A DNA stretch of 64,000 nt. Origin: a virus. Of this stretch, positions 32,556-39,914 are shown piece by piece (the stretch's first letter is position 1; each line of letters opens with the position of its first letter). The stretch spans positions 35,016 through 99,015 of IMG/VR virus record IMGVR_UViG_3300027747_004722. The stretch is one strand, 5' to 3'. Made by a program: the position numbers and the translations under genes. The notes under the pieces are model-generated. The model was not told where the DNA came from. It searched no databases and was given only the letters and a program-made list of their open reading frames with translations.

Positions 32556-35108
32556 ATGGAGGACGCCAAGAATGAGCGAGGTCGGATGCTGGATAATACC
32601 CAAGTCAATCACATCGAGTTGTGCGCCGGGTACGGCGGAATTGGTCTCGGACTATCAAGAGTTGTCCGAAATCTGCGCACAGTCGCTTTTTGTGAGATCG
32701 AAGCCTTCGCCGTCGCGAACCTGGTCTCTAAAATGGAAGAGGGACTCCTGGACCCAGCTCCTATTTGGTCGAATATCAAGACTTTCGACTTCGGAAAGTT
32801 TCACGGACTGGTGGACATCATCTCTGGCGGGTATCCGTGCTTCAAAGCAGGAACCATCGTCTGCACATATAGAGGATTCATCCCCATCGAGCAGGTCGTC
32901 GTTGGAGACATGGCTCTCACTCATCTCGGAAGGTGGCGAAGGGTCACCGCCGTCATGTCTAAACCTGGCGCCCCTGTCAGAAGGATCAAGGCGCAGGGCG
33001 TCCCGGGCATCGTCTGCACCGACGAACATCCCTTCTATACAAGGGACGGATGGAAGGACGCCAAGGACCTCAAGCGAGGGGACAGAATCGGTCAGGTGCT
33101 CCCTGAGGTTGTGGAGGACGACAGAAGCCCCGAGTTCTGGTGGGTCATCGGACGATACCTCGCAGACGGATGGAGACAGAAGCCTCCAACCCAGCATTGT
33201 GGAAGAATCACAATCTGCTGCGACCACAAGGAGGCGGACTTCCTCCAAGATAAAATCGCCGCCGCAGGGTTCCACTTCTATAGGAACACAGAAAGAACCG
33301 TCACTAGATTTGCCATCGTCAAGAAAGAACTCTACGAGTTCTGCGGACAGTTCGGATCCGGAGCCGCTGGAAAGCATCTCCCTGGATGGGTTCTTGGCCT
33401 TGATTCCGAACGGGCGAGGGCCCTCTGCAACGGCTACTTCACCGGAGACGGCCACAGAAGCCACAGATCAGGAAGTAAGTGGAGCGCCACAACAGTCAGC
33501 AGGGGCCTGTCTGTTTCTTTCGCCCTCCTCGCTCAAAGGGCTTTCGGAGTGGTTGCTTCAGTCAGAAAGCAGGAAGTCAAACCCAAAACAATCATTGAGG
33601 GCCGAACTGTCAATCAGCGACCCCAGTATATACTTACGGTTCCTGACCGAAATCGATCCGGAAAGGTTGAGGGAAACTACGGCTGGAAGTACGTCAGACA
33701 CAACGAGCCATGCGGAGTTGCCGATGTATACAACATCGCCGTCGACGAGGACGAGAGTTACTACGCCGACGGGGCCATCGTCCACAACTGCCAGCCGTTC
33801 TCCGCAGCAGGAAAGCGAAAGGGAAAAGAAGACGAACGACACCTCTGGCCCTGGATCGCAGATGGCATTCGACTTTGTGAACCAAGACTGTGCCTCTTCG
33901 AGAACGTCGAAGGACACATCTCGCTGGGACTCTCCACAGTCGTCAGCGACCTGGAAGAAATGGGTTACGATGTGTCGTGGGGAATATTCAGCGCGGCTGA
34001 AGTCGGCGCCCCTCACCAGCGCAAGCGGGTCTTCATTCTCGCCGCGAGAGATGGCTGGATGGCCCTCGCCGACCGCATCGGACTCGAACGCCCGCGGGAC
34101 GTCGCAGGGCAACAGGAATTCCCCGAACTTGCCCATATCGGTTCTGGAGAACGAAGCCGCGTGGCCGACGCCCCGCACGACGGACACGCAGGCGGGGCGG
34201 GGGTGTGTGCAGATAGGGAAGGGTCTGTACAGGCCGAGCAAGGCTCTGGAGGAGGGAAAGCTCGTCGGGGGCGCAAACCTCGCGGACGCGGTGACGGAGG
34301 GGTGGCCGACGCCTCGGACGCAGGACTCGAAGCACGGGGAGTGCACCCAGTACGAGCTCAACAGGGACAAGGGGAAGGACCTGCTCCATGTGCGGGTGGA
34401 AAGAGAGAAGATGTGGCCCACGGCTACGGCGAGGGACTGGAAGGACAGCCCGGGCATGTCGACGGTCTCGAAGAACCCGGACGGCTCCGTGAGGAACAGG
34501 ACGGACCTCCTTCCCCGCGCCGTGTACGCGCTTGGCCAGCAAGGCCAGGACAACAGCAATTCTGGTGGGAGCCTCCCCGCGTCGTCGGGCCAGTCCCAGC
34601 AAAACTGGCAGACTTTTGCGCCAGGAACCAACTGCAGGGGGGAGACTCCCCACAGGCAGGTGGTGAAGGCTCTGGTGAACGGGGACAAGCTGAAGACGCA
34701 GTGCCTCACGGTGGACCAGGTGTTCGCGGAGGAGATCAAGGGCACGAACAAGCAGAGGGAGACCTGGCCGACGCCGGTGGTAACGGACAGCATCGGCTCG
34801 GGGAACAGGAACCTGGAGGGCTCGAAGGCCCACGCGGGGGAGAGCCTGACGGACGTGGTGAACGGCGGCCAGAAGGCGAGGGTCAGCAAGAACACGGGCA
34901 AGCTGAACCCCCGCTGGGTGGAGACTCTCATGGGGGTCCCAGTTGGCTGGACCATGCCGAGCTGTACCTCTCCTGTGACAATAGAACCGACGAGCTGAGG
35001 CTACTCGGCAACGGCGTGGTGCCGGCAACCGCGGAGACCGCCTTCAGGATCCTCCTCGCGGAGATGTGGCAAAAGAGCCTCGGCGGACCTTCGCCAAGGG
35101 ACATATAG
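32556..35108 (+). CDS. DNA cytosine-5 methyltransferase with intein
   Basis: 850-residue precursor. Motif I is IELCAGYGGIGLGL; catalytic motif IV is GGYP(intein)CQPFSAAGKRKG; motif VI is LFENVEGH; motif VIII is VGAPHQRKRVFIL; motif X is RLLGNGVVPATAE near the end. Between VIII and X the frame translates to Gly/Arg/Glu-rich low complexity, and the +1 frame has genome-typical codon use there. The target-recognition part is therefore in doubt (see the overlapping gene). Likely modifies phage DNA to escape restriction. An intein occupies residues 95-411. Confidence 0.85.
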   Translation: MEDAKNERGRMLDNTQVNHIELCAGYGGIGLGLSRVVRNLRTVAFCEIEAFAVANLVSKMEEGLLDPAPIWSNIKTFDFGKFHGLVDIISGGYPCFKAGTIVCTYRGFIPIEQVVVGDMALTHLGRWRRVTAVMSKPGAPVRRIKAQGVPGIVCTDEHPFYTRDGWKDAKDLKRGDRIGQVLPEVVEDDRSPEFWWVIGRYLADGWRQKPPTQHCGRITICCDHKEADFLQDKIAAAGFHFYRNTERTVTRFAIVKKELYEFCGQFGSGAAGKHLPGWVLGLDSERARALCNGYFTGDGHRSHRSGSKWSATTVSRGLSVSFALLAQRAFGVVASVRKQEVKPKTIIEGRTVNQRPQYILTVPDRNRSGKVEGNYGWKYVRHNEPCGVADVYNIAVDEDESYYADGAIVHNCQPFSAAGKRKGKEDERHLWPWIADGIRLCEPRLCLFENVEGHISLGLSTVVSDLEEMGYDVSWGIFSAAEVGAPHQRKRVFILAARDGWMALADRIGLERPRDVAGQQEFPELAHIGSGERSRVADAPHDGHAGGAGVCADREGSVQAEQGSGGGKARRGRKPRGRGDGGVADASDAGLEARGVHPVRAQQGQGEGPAPCAGGKREDVAHGYGEGLEGQPGHVDGLEEPGRLREEQDGPPSPRRVRAWPARPGQQQFWWEPPRVVGPVPAKLADFCARNQLQGGDSPQAGGEGSGERGQAEDAVPHGGPGVRGGDQGHEQAEGDLADAGGNGQHRLGEQEPGGLEGPRGGEPDGRGERRPEGEGQQEHGQAEPPLGGDSHGGPSWLDHAELYLSCDNRTDELRLLGNGVVPATAETAFRILLAEMWQKSLGGPSPRDI
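32838..33788 (+). other. LAGLIDADG intein in the cytosine methyltransferase (317 residues)
   Basis: It begins with Cys (CFKAGTIV) and ends VHN, followed by the catalytic Cys of the PCQPF motif as +1 residue. Block B is CTDEHPFYT. Two LAGLIDADG-type motifs are visible: WVIGRYLADGW and ALCNGYFTGDGH. This is a full, potentially mobile intein. Confidence 0.92.
33862..34998 (+). CDS. Overlapping +1-frame gene or displaced target-recognition region (WPTP-type)
   Basis: 378 aa if started at ATG 33862. From about 34050 this frame shows the GC3-rich codon choice of the genome, while the methyltransferase frame does not. Repeated WPTP/WPSP motifs (AGWPSPTASDS, EGWPTPRTQDSKHG, MWPTATARDWKDS, TWPTPVVTDS) and LNPRWVETLMGVPVGWT are the marks of a known phage methyltransferase-associated family. 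The first 60 residues (ASSRTSKDTS...) overprint motifs VI-VIII. It could be a separate protein or be joined to the methyltransferase by frameshifting or two indels. Confidence 0.6.
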   Translation: MAFDFVNQDCASSRTSKDTSRWDSPQSSATWKKWVTMCRGEYSARLKSAPLTSASGSSFSPREMAGWPSPTASDSNARGTSQGNRNSPNLPISVLENEAAWPTPRTTDTQAGRGCVQIGKGLYRPSKALEEGKLVGGANLADAVTEGWPTPRTQDSKHGECTQYELNRDKGKDLLHVRVEREKMWPTATARDWKDSPGMSTVSKNPDGSVRNRTDLLPRAVYALGQQGQDNSNSGGSLPASSGQSQQNWQTFAPGTNCRGETPHRQVVKALVNGDKLKTQCLTVDQVFAEEIKGTNKQRETWPTPVVTDSIGSGNRNLEGSKAHAGESLTDVVNGGQKARVSKNTGKLNPRWVETLMGVPVGWTMPSCTSPVTIEPTS

Positions 35109-35323
35109 TCAATCGGCCGGCCCCCGGGAGTTGAACCCGTGAGGCTGGCCGAAAAGACCCGGAGCCGAAAGCCCTACATGTGCGACACAAGCGGGGCTTG
35201 TGCGTTCGGAACGGTCAGCGCCGAGCGAACCCAAGGTCTATTCAGACTTGATCTGGGGGGGCTTCCCTTAAGGGAAATCCCGCACTAATTTAGTGTATTA
35301 CGCATCAATTCTGGGAGGGTTCG
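35109..35323. ncRNA. Structured non-coding gap
   Basis: No gene over 200 bases. Several hairpins: a 9-bp GC stem (about 35114-35151), CACAAGC/GCTTGTG (about 35185-35202), TTCCC-TTAA-GGGAA (about 35263-35276) and CACTA/TAGTG (about 35283-35295). It may terminate the methyltransferase transcript and/or encode a small RNA. Confidence 0.4.
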
Positions 35324-35437
35324 ATGGGGCAGAACGGCAAGGGGGACAAGCCCCGCAGGAAGTCGGTCAACGAGGATACCTGGGCCAAGAACTGGGAGCG
35401 CATATTCGGCAAGAAGACGCCGGAGCCGAAGAAGTAG
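35324..35437 (+). CDS. Small basic protein (37 aa)
   Basis: GGGAGGG lies 4 nt before the ATG. Sequence is Lys/Arg-rich with two Trp (TWAKNWERIFGKK) and ends EPKK. The strong ribosome site supports expression. No known function. Confidence 0.6.
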   Translation: MGQNGKGDKPRRKSVNEDTWAKNWERIFGKKTPEPKK

Positions 35438-35448
35438 GCCCCGACCCA

Positions 35449-35454
35449 TATATA
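35449..35454 (+). promoter_or_regulatory. Leaderless late box TATATA
   Basis: TATATA-CCCCC-ATG: 5 nt to the start at 35460; no ribosome site. Confidence 0.65.
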
Positions 35455-35459
35455 CCCCC

Positions 35460-35918
35460 ATGAGATTCGGGGATTGGCTCGCCAGGAGGATCGACGAGAA
35501 CACGCGATACAGCGTGGAGGTGAACTACCGCACCAAGTCGAGGGAGGTCCTGCGGGGCTTCGCGAAGATCGCCCTCGGCTACGTCAGCGCGGCCATGAAG
35601 AAGCGCGGGTACCATGTCAAGCAGGTCTTCGAGGAGGATCCGCCCCGCATAGTCGTGAGCTCGCGAAACTGGGACGACGGCGAGTGGGTCGGGATGATCC
35701 ACTACAGGGTGGCCGACCAGTGCTTCGTCGTCTCCAACGGCTTCTACAACAGGGACAGGAGGACCGTCAGCGTGCAGAGGTCGGAACGGTGTTCCGACGA
35801 CACCCCTGCGGAGATGACCAAGTCGCTTCTCAACCTCATGCACAGGCTCAAGGACGAGCCCGACATGCACAGGGAGAAGCTCAAGCCTGTTTTGCTCAAG
35901 AGGGGCCCGAAGAAGTAG
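35460..35918 (+). CDS. Packaged protein with leader
   Basis: 152 aa beginning MRFGDWLARRIDEN, with IDE|N a plausible cleavage site. Alpha/beta body (AAMKKRGYHVKQVFEE, PPRIVVSSRNWDDGEW). No family. Leaderless start; convergent overlap of 23 bases with the next gene. Confidence 0.65.
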   Translation: MRFGDWLARRIDENTRYSVEVNYRTKSREVLRGFAKIALGYVSAAMKKRGYHVKQVFEEDPPRIVVSSRNWDDGEWVGMIHYRVADQCFVVSNGFYNRDRRTVSVQRSERCSDDTPAEMTKSLLNLMHRLKDEPDMHREKLKPVLLKRGPKK

Positions 35919-36876
35919 GCAAGCCCAGGCCCCACTCCTCGTACATGTCGTATTCGCGTTCGCCGGAGGCCAAAATCTGTTCGGCGGTCGCGGGGGGGAG
36001 TAGCGAGAAGGCGAATTCGAAGAGGCCCTTGCCTCTCTGCATCGCCTCTTCCCTTTCCATGTCGAAGAGCGACCTCATGAGGGCCACGTCGTACGCCACG
36101 CACTCGTAGCATTCGGCGGGGTTTCCTCCCGAGTTCCAGAAGTCGTCCGACTCGAGGCGTTCCCTGTCGACGCGCCAGAATTCCCTGTGCATCCCCTGCT
36201 CGCATAGGCTCACGCATTCCCTGCATATGTCGAAGACTAGACCCACGAGCATCGGCGAGGCCAGCCAGAAGTTGCCCATCGTCCTGTACTCCAGCCCGTG
36301 AGGCGGCTGCCTGTACCTTCCGGGCGATCCGTAGAGCCTCCTTCTTTCCCTGGCCCCCTTGGACGAGTCCATCGCGATAGAGGCAAGGCCGAGAACGAGG
36401 TCGAGCACCCTGACGAGCATGACGGCCTCCTCGTGGGACGCTCCCATGGCCGTCCCGATGTGAACATGTCCCCCGGCCGTGCGGAAACGGCCGTTCCTCA
36501 TGGCCCTGCGCACCTTGCCGTCTGGCACCATGCTCATGGAGTACGCGCAGTACTCCCTCTCGCATCCCGAACGCCTGGCCTCGGCGTGACGCACCTCGGA
36601 CTCCGGAAAGTCGCAGCAAGCCTCCGTGGTCAGGCGCAATGGACTCACAAGGGCCGCGTACCTGGAGAGCGCCACGCCCGCGTTGCGGACCGCCTCAGGC
36701 CTTGCCTTGGCCGGAGGCATGGTGCACTCGGCCAGAACGTTGTCGTAGAAGAACTCGCATCCGTCCACGAACAGACGGCTCTTCCTGTCGCCTGGAACTA
36801 CCCCTATGGCGCTCCTGGCCTCTCCGTGGCGGTCGCGCAGGATGAACTCTGGGTCGCTTCCGAAAGAGAAATCCAT
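35896..36876 (-). CDS. COOH-NH2 amidoligase, phage type 2
   Basis: 326 aa from ATG 36876 (AAAGG upstream). FGSDPEFILRD at the start, AGGHVHIGTAMG in the middle, and GLEYRTMGNFW later match the phiEco32-like glutamine-synthetase-fold ligases that form amide bonds using ATP. The target could be a peptide or capsid/host component; none is evident here. No leader. Confidence 0.75.
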   Translation of the reverse strand: MDFSFGSDPEFILRDRHGEARSAIGVVPGDRKSRLFVDGCEFFYDNVLAECTMPPAKARPEAVRNAGVALSRYAALVSPLRLTTEACCDFPESEVRHAEARRSGCEREYCAYSMSMVPDGKVRRAMRNGRFRTAGGHVHIGTAMGASHEEAVMLVRVLDLVLGLASIAMDSSKGARERRRLYGSPGRYRQPPHGLEYRTMGNFWLASPMLVGLVFDICRECVSLCEQGMHREFWRVDRERLESDDFWNSGGNPAECYECVAYDVALMRSLFDMEREEAMQRGKGLFEFAFSLLPPATAEQILASGEREYDMYEEWGLGLPTSSGPS

Positions 36877-36928
36877 TTCGTGCCTTTCGAGGCAATAGAA
36901 TGACCTTTTTTTCCAAAAAGTCAACCCC

Positions 36929-36934
36929 TAAATA
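36929..36934 (+). promoter_or_regulatory. Leaderless late box TAAATA
   Basis: TAAATA-CGCCC-ATG: 5 nt to the start at 36940; no ribosome site. Confidence 0.65.
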
Positions 36935-36939
36935 CGCCC

Positions 36940-37764
36940 ATGCCAGCCCCCGACTCCAACATCATCAGCTTCATTCTTTCCGGGGGAGGATTCAACTCCA
37001 ACCCGCTTCTGTCCTTGGGCGGGGAGCCCTCCGCATACCCCGTGGTCGGCAACATCAACGGTCTATTCTCCGACATACCCGAGGCCGTCGCGAAGTCCGG
37101 ATCCACCGACTACAGGTGCGTATACATAGCCAACGCCGACGAGTCGTCCTTGCTAGTGGACGCATCGATATACCTTGATCTGCCCGATTACGGCGAATCG
37201 GACGTCATGGTCGGCTTGATCAGGAGTTCCGAGTCCCAGGTGGTGTCCGTCACGGGCCCTGTGTTCTTCGGGGCCGTGACTTTCTCGTTCGACGGAACCG
37301 AGTTCTCCGCCTTGTGGGGAGAATCGGCTGACGACTTCGCGACGAACCTTGTGTCCGGGTTTGACTCCATCGGGGTCGAGGGAGTTTCCGTGTCGGTCTC
37401 CTTCCTCGGAAACTCCCAAAAATTCAACATCGTTTTCGGCGGCGCGAACGAGAACAAGGCGCAGCACCTCCTGCAGGTCTCGGCAAACATGCTGGAGGGG
37501 GCTTCGACGCCGTCCGTCTCCGCGTCTAGGCAAACGGCCGGTCTTCCTATAAACTCCACCGCGTCGCAGATAGCGACCCCAGAGACCCCACCTGCGAGAG
37601 TTGAATTCATGAAAGCTTCATCCTCATCGAGGATTCTGGTGGGCACGCTGGCGCCCGGGGACAGCTTCCCGGTATGGCTGCGCAGGACGACGCCGAGGCT
37701 ATCGGCATCGAAGCAGGGCGCCAACTTCTTCCTGCGCGTCTCCGGCACGAAAGTCGAGGCTTGA
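36940..37764 (+). CDS. Putative virion protein, beta-rich
   Basis: 274 aa, Ser/Gly/Val-rich, beta-stranded (VSVTGPVFFGAVTFSF, VSVSFLGNSQKFNIVF). Likely a late structural protein; no family recognised. The stop abuts the next start. Confidence 0.6.
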   Translation: MPAPDSNIISFILSGGGFNSNPLLSLGGEPSAYPVVGNINGLFSDIPEAVAKSGSTDYRCVYIANADESSLLVDASIYLDLPDYGESDVMVGLIRSSESQVVSVTGPVFFGAVTFSFDGTEFSALWGESADDFATNLVSGFDSIGVEGVSVSVSFLGNSQKFNIVFGGANENKAQHLLQVSANMLEGASTPSVSASRQTAGLPINSTASQIATPETPPARVEFMKASSSSRILVGTLAPGDSFPVWLRRTTPRLSASKQGANFFLRVSGTKVEA

Positions 37765-37766
37765 AC

Positions 37767-38315
37767 TTGAACTGCCCATTGACGGGCAAGCCCTGCCTGA
37801 AGCACAAGGCCTACACGGTCACGGAGAAGAAGGACGACTACGAGAATTCGTACGCCGTGTGCGAGGACTGCATGCACCTCAGGGGCGAGGCGCCCTCCGC
37901 GGGAGACCACGAACCGTGTCCTTCGTGCGGCTGCGTCATAGAGTCGATCGTGGGCACCTCTCGCGTCGGTTGCGCCAAGTGCTACGACCATTTCTCCGAG
38001 CCGCTGGCGTTCATCATCGAGGCGGTGCAGGGCGGGGCGAACAGGCATTCGGGAGGCGTTCCGGAGTCCTTCAAGAGGAGGTCGGCGGAGTCCGTCAACG
38101 CAGTGGCGTTCGCCTCCCAGGTTCTCGTGGAGATGAGGGCGGCATCGCGCGAGGAGAGGTACCAAGACGCCATGAAACTGGAGGCGACGCTTTCCAAGGT
38201 CAAGGCCATCATTTCTCGAGCCGACGAAAGGGGCGAGCTCGGCCCCGAAGAAAGAGCCGAGCTCGCGGATGTGGTCTATGAACACATGTACCCGGGATCA
38301 GGAGAGGGCGTCTAG
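37767..38315 (+). CDS. Zinc protein, McsA/UvrB-C-like
   Basis: 182 aa from TTG 37767 (GAGG upstream; TTG 37761 also possible). NCPLTGKPCLKHKAY...CEDCMH and CPSCGCVIES...VGCAKCYDHF form two zinc sites as in McsA-type proteins. The tail AMKLEATLSKVKAI resembles a UVR helix hairpin. Possibly a regulator of a protease or kinase; the subtilase gene is convergent next door. Confidence 0.65.
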   Translation: MNCPLTGKPCLKHKAYTVTEKKDDYENSYAVCEDCMHLRGEAPSAGDHEPCPSCGCVIESIVGTSRVGCAKCYDHFSEPLAFIIEAVQGGANRHSGGVPESFKRRSAESVNAVAFASQVLVEMRAASREERYQDAMKLEATLSKVKAIISRADERGELGPEERAELADVVYEHMYPGSGEGV

Positions 38316-39239
38316 CACTCGCCTCGGGTCTAGTATCCCGAATCCCTGGTAGAAGCCCTTGTCCTTGAGTTCCTCGTTCGTAACCGGGACTGCGTGCTCC
38401 TTGAACATCTGGATGTAGTCTTCGTTCGACTCCAGCCTCTTCGAGATTCCGTTGCTCCTCACGTAGGACAGGACGAGCGCGGCCACTCCCGTGGCGAAGG
38501 GGGCCGCCATGCTGGTCCCGCTCAGGACGGCGTACCAGTTGTCCGGCACCGTGGAGAATATCCTGCCCCCGGGAGCCATGAAGTCCAGGTTGTCGCCCGT
38601 GTTGCTGAAGCTTGACCTGGATAGGTTTTCGTCTATCGAGCCTATGGCTATCGTCTCAGGGTAGTTGGCCGGGTAGTAGACCTCTTTGGTGATCCCAGCG
38701 TTGCCGGCCGCCACGAAGCACACCACCTTCTTGGAAAGCGCGTACTGAACGGCCTTCCTGACTTCCTGCACCGGGTTGGGCGATCCGAGCGACATGCAGA
38801 TCATGTCCGCCCTGCCCTCGTCGACGGCCCACCTGATGCCCTTTGCCACGTCGACGAGGTTCCCGTTCCCGCTCTTGTTCAGCACCTTGACTGGTATGAT
38901 CTTAGACTCCGGGGCCACGCCAACCATTCCTATCTCGTTGTTCGACGCGGCTATGATCCCCGCGACATGGGTGCCGTGCTGGTTGTCGTCCCACGGCTCC
39001 TTGCCAGGGTTGACGAAGTTGAAGCCCTGGACGAGGTTCGGGGCCAAGTCTGGGTGGTCGAGGTCGACGCCGGTGTCGAGCACCGCGACCCTCACCCCCT
39101 CTCCCTTGCTTTTAGCCCAGACCGCCGGCAGGTCGAACGCGGTTATGCTCCATCCGTACTTCTGGAGGGAGTCCTGTATCGAGAAAACCTCCTCCCTCTC
39201 GAAAGGGAAGAGGCTGCACTTCTTGTTCCTCCTGCTCAT
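38298..39239 (-). CDS. Subtilisin-like serine protease
   Basis: 313 aa from ATG 39239 (GAGGAGG upstream). Complete triad: VAVLDTGVDLDHPDL (Asp), NQHGTHVAGIIAA (His) and LSGTSMAAPFATG (Ser), with an oxyanion Asn in FVAAGNAG. No signal peptide, so it probably acts in the cytoplasm or virion. A phage subtilase may mature virion proteins or attack host proteins. Confidence 0.9.
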   Translation of the reverse strand: MSRRNKKCSLFPFEREEVFSIQDSLQKYGWSITAFDLPAVWAKSKGEGVRVAVLDTGVDLDHPDLAPNLVQGFNFVNPGKEPWDDNQHGTHVAGIIAASNNEIGMVGVAPESKIIPVKVLNKSGNGNLVDVAKGIRWAVDEGRADMICMSLGSPNPVQEVRKAVQYALSKKVVCFVAAGNAGITKEVYYPANYPETIAIGSIDENLSRSSFSNTGDNLDFMAPGGRIFSTVPDNWYAVLSGTSMAAPFATGVAALVLSYVRSNGISKRLESNEDYIQMFKEHAVPVTNEELKDKGFYQGFGILDPRRVLDALS

Positions 39240-39706
39240 CTTGGCCTCCTCGCCCTGCAGCACGAGTTCCGCGGAGGCAGCACGGCCAGAGCCCTGTCAA
39301 GGCTGGTCTCGGTGGCCTTCCAGCTTCCGTTGTTGTACTTGGAGACCATCCAGTCGATGGCGTTGGAGACCAGAACGTACACTATGTAGTGCTTGATCGG
39401 AGAAGCTATCGGCCTCATCCAGATCGGCATGGCCTCCCTTACCGTGTAGTCGTAGAGCCTGTCTATGGCATCTAGGACGGTGGCCTTCTTGTCGTGTCCC
39501 GGGATTGCGACTTCGCTCATAAGGACCACGAGGTCGTCCAGGGCCACCATCAGGAAGTTGGTCAGCCTAGAAAGCCCGACCTTTGGAACCCAGACGGACT
39601 TGCCCGCCCACTGCGAGGACCATAGTGCCTTGTAGAATTCTATCCTTTTCTCTACGGCTTCAACACGGTGAACCAGACCCACGGGGTCGGCGTAATCCCT
39701 GAACAT
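39236..39706 (-). CDS. Hypothetical helical protein
   Basis: 156 aa (GTG 39709 also possible); GGAGG close upstream and TAGATA at 39725-39730. Starts MFRDYADPV, a weak leader-like look. Coiled/helical with hydrophobic stretches. Coupled to the subtilase gene (4-base overlap). Confidence 0.6.
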   Translation of the reverse strand: MFRDYADPVGLVHRVEAVEKRIEFYKALWSSQWAGKSVWVPKVGLSRLTNFLMVALDDLVVLMSEVAIPGHDKKATVLDAIDRLYDYTVREAMPIWMRPIASPIKHYIVYVLVSNAIDWMVSKYNNGSWKATETSLDRALAVLPPRNSCCRARRPR

Positions 39707-39724
39707 CACAACCTCCTTGTTGCT

Positions 39725-39730
39725 TATCTA
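39725..39730 (-). promoter_or_regulatory. Late-type promoter box TAGATA (leadered)
   Basis: TAGATA about 18 nt before the start, with GGAGG in between. Confidence 0.55.
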
Positions 39731-39753
39731 TCAATATGTATGGATTCATGCGA

Positions 39754-39903
39754 TCAATTTTCGCTTGAGTCTTCCGGGGTGCCGTGGTTCAACACCTCCG
39801 CGACATGGCCGTTGTCCACTATCTCCCCCCAGTTCCAGGTGTTCGGGGGAAGGTCTCCCTCGTCGTACCTCACCTTGAGGATCAGGACTTGTTCTTTGGT
39901 CAT
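39754..39903 (-). CDS. Small acidic protein (49 aa)
   Basis: MTKEQVLILKVRYDEGDLPPN...; ends EDSSEN. GAGG lies 12-15 nt before the ATG. Downstream of the acidic scaffold-like gene. Unknown. Confidence 0.5.
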   Translation of the reverse strand: MTKEQVLILKVRYDEGDLPPNTWNWGEIVDNGHVAEVLNHGTPEDSSEN

Positions 39904-39914
39904 ATTTTGATGCC

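Noticed and set aside
32500-33861. Upstream half of the +1 frame over the methyltransferase and intein
   Set aside because: Open by chance: Ser/Thr-rich translation without motifs, while the other frame carries methyltransferase and intein motifs.
33558-34955. 465-aa minus-strand ORF
   Set aside because: High GC keeps it open; no ribosome site, motifs or typical codon use.
35112-35190. tRNA on the minus strand (TTCAACT loop)
   Set aside because: The T arm has a mismatch, and no pairing 5' acceptor, D or anticodon arm could be found.
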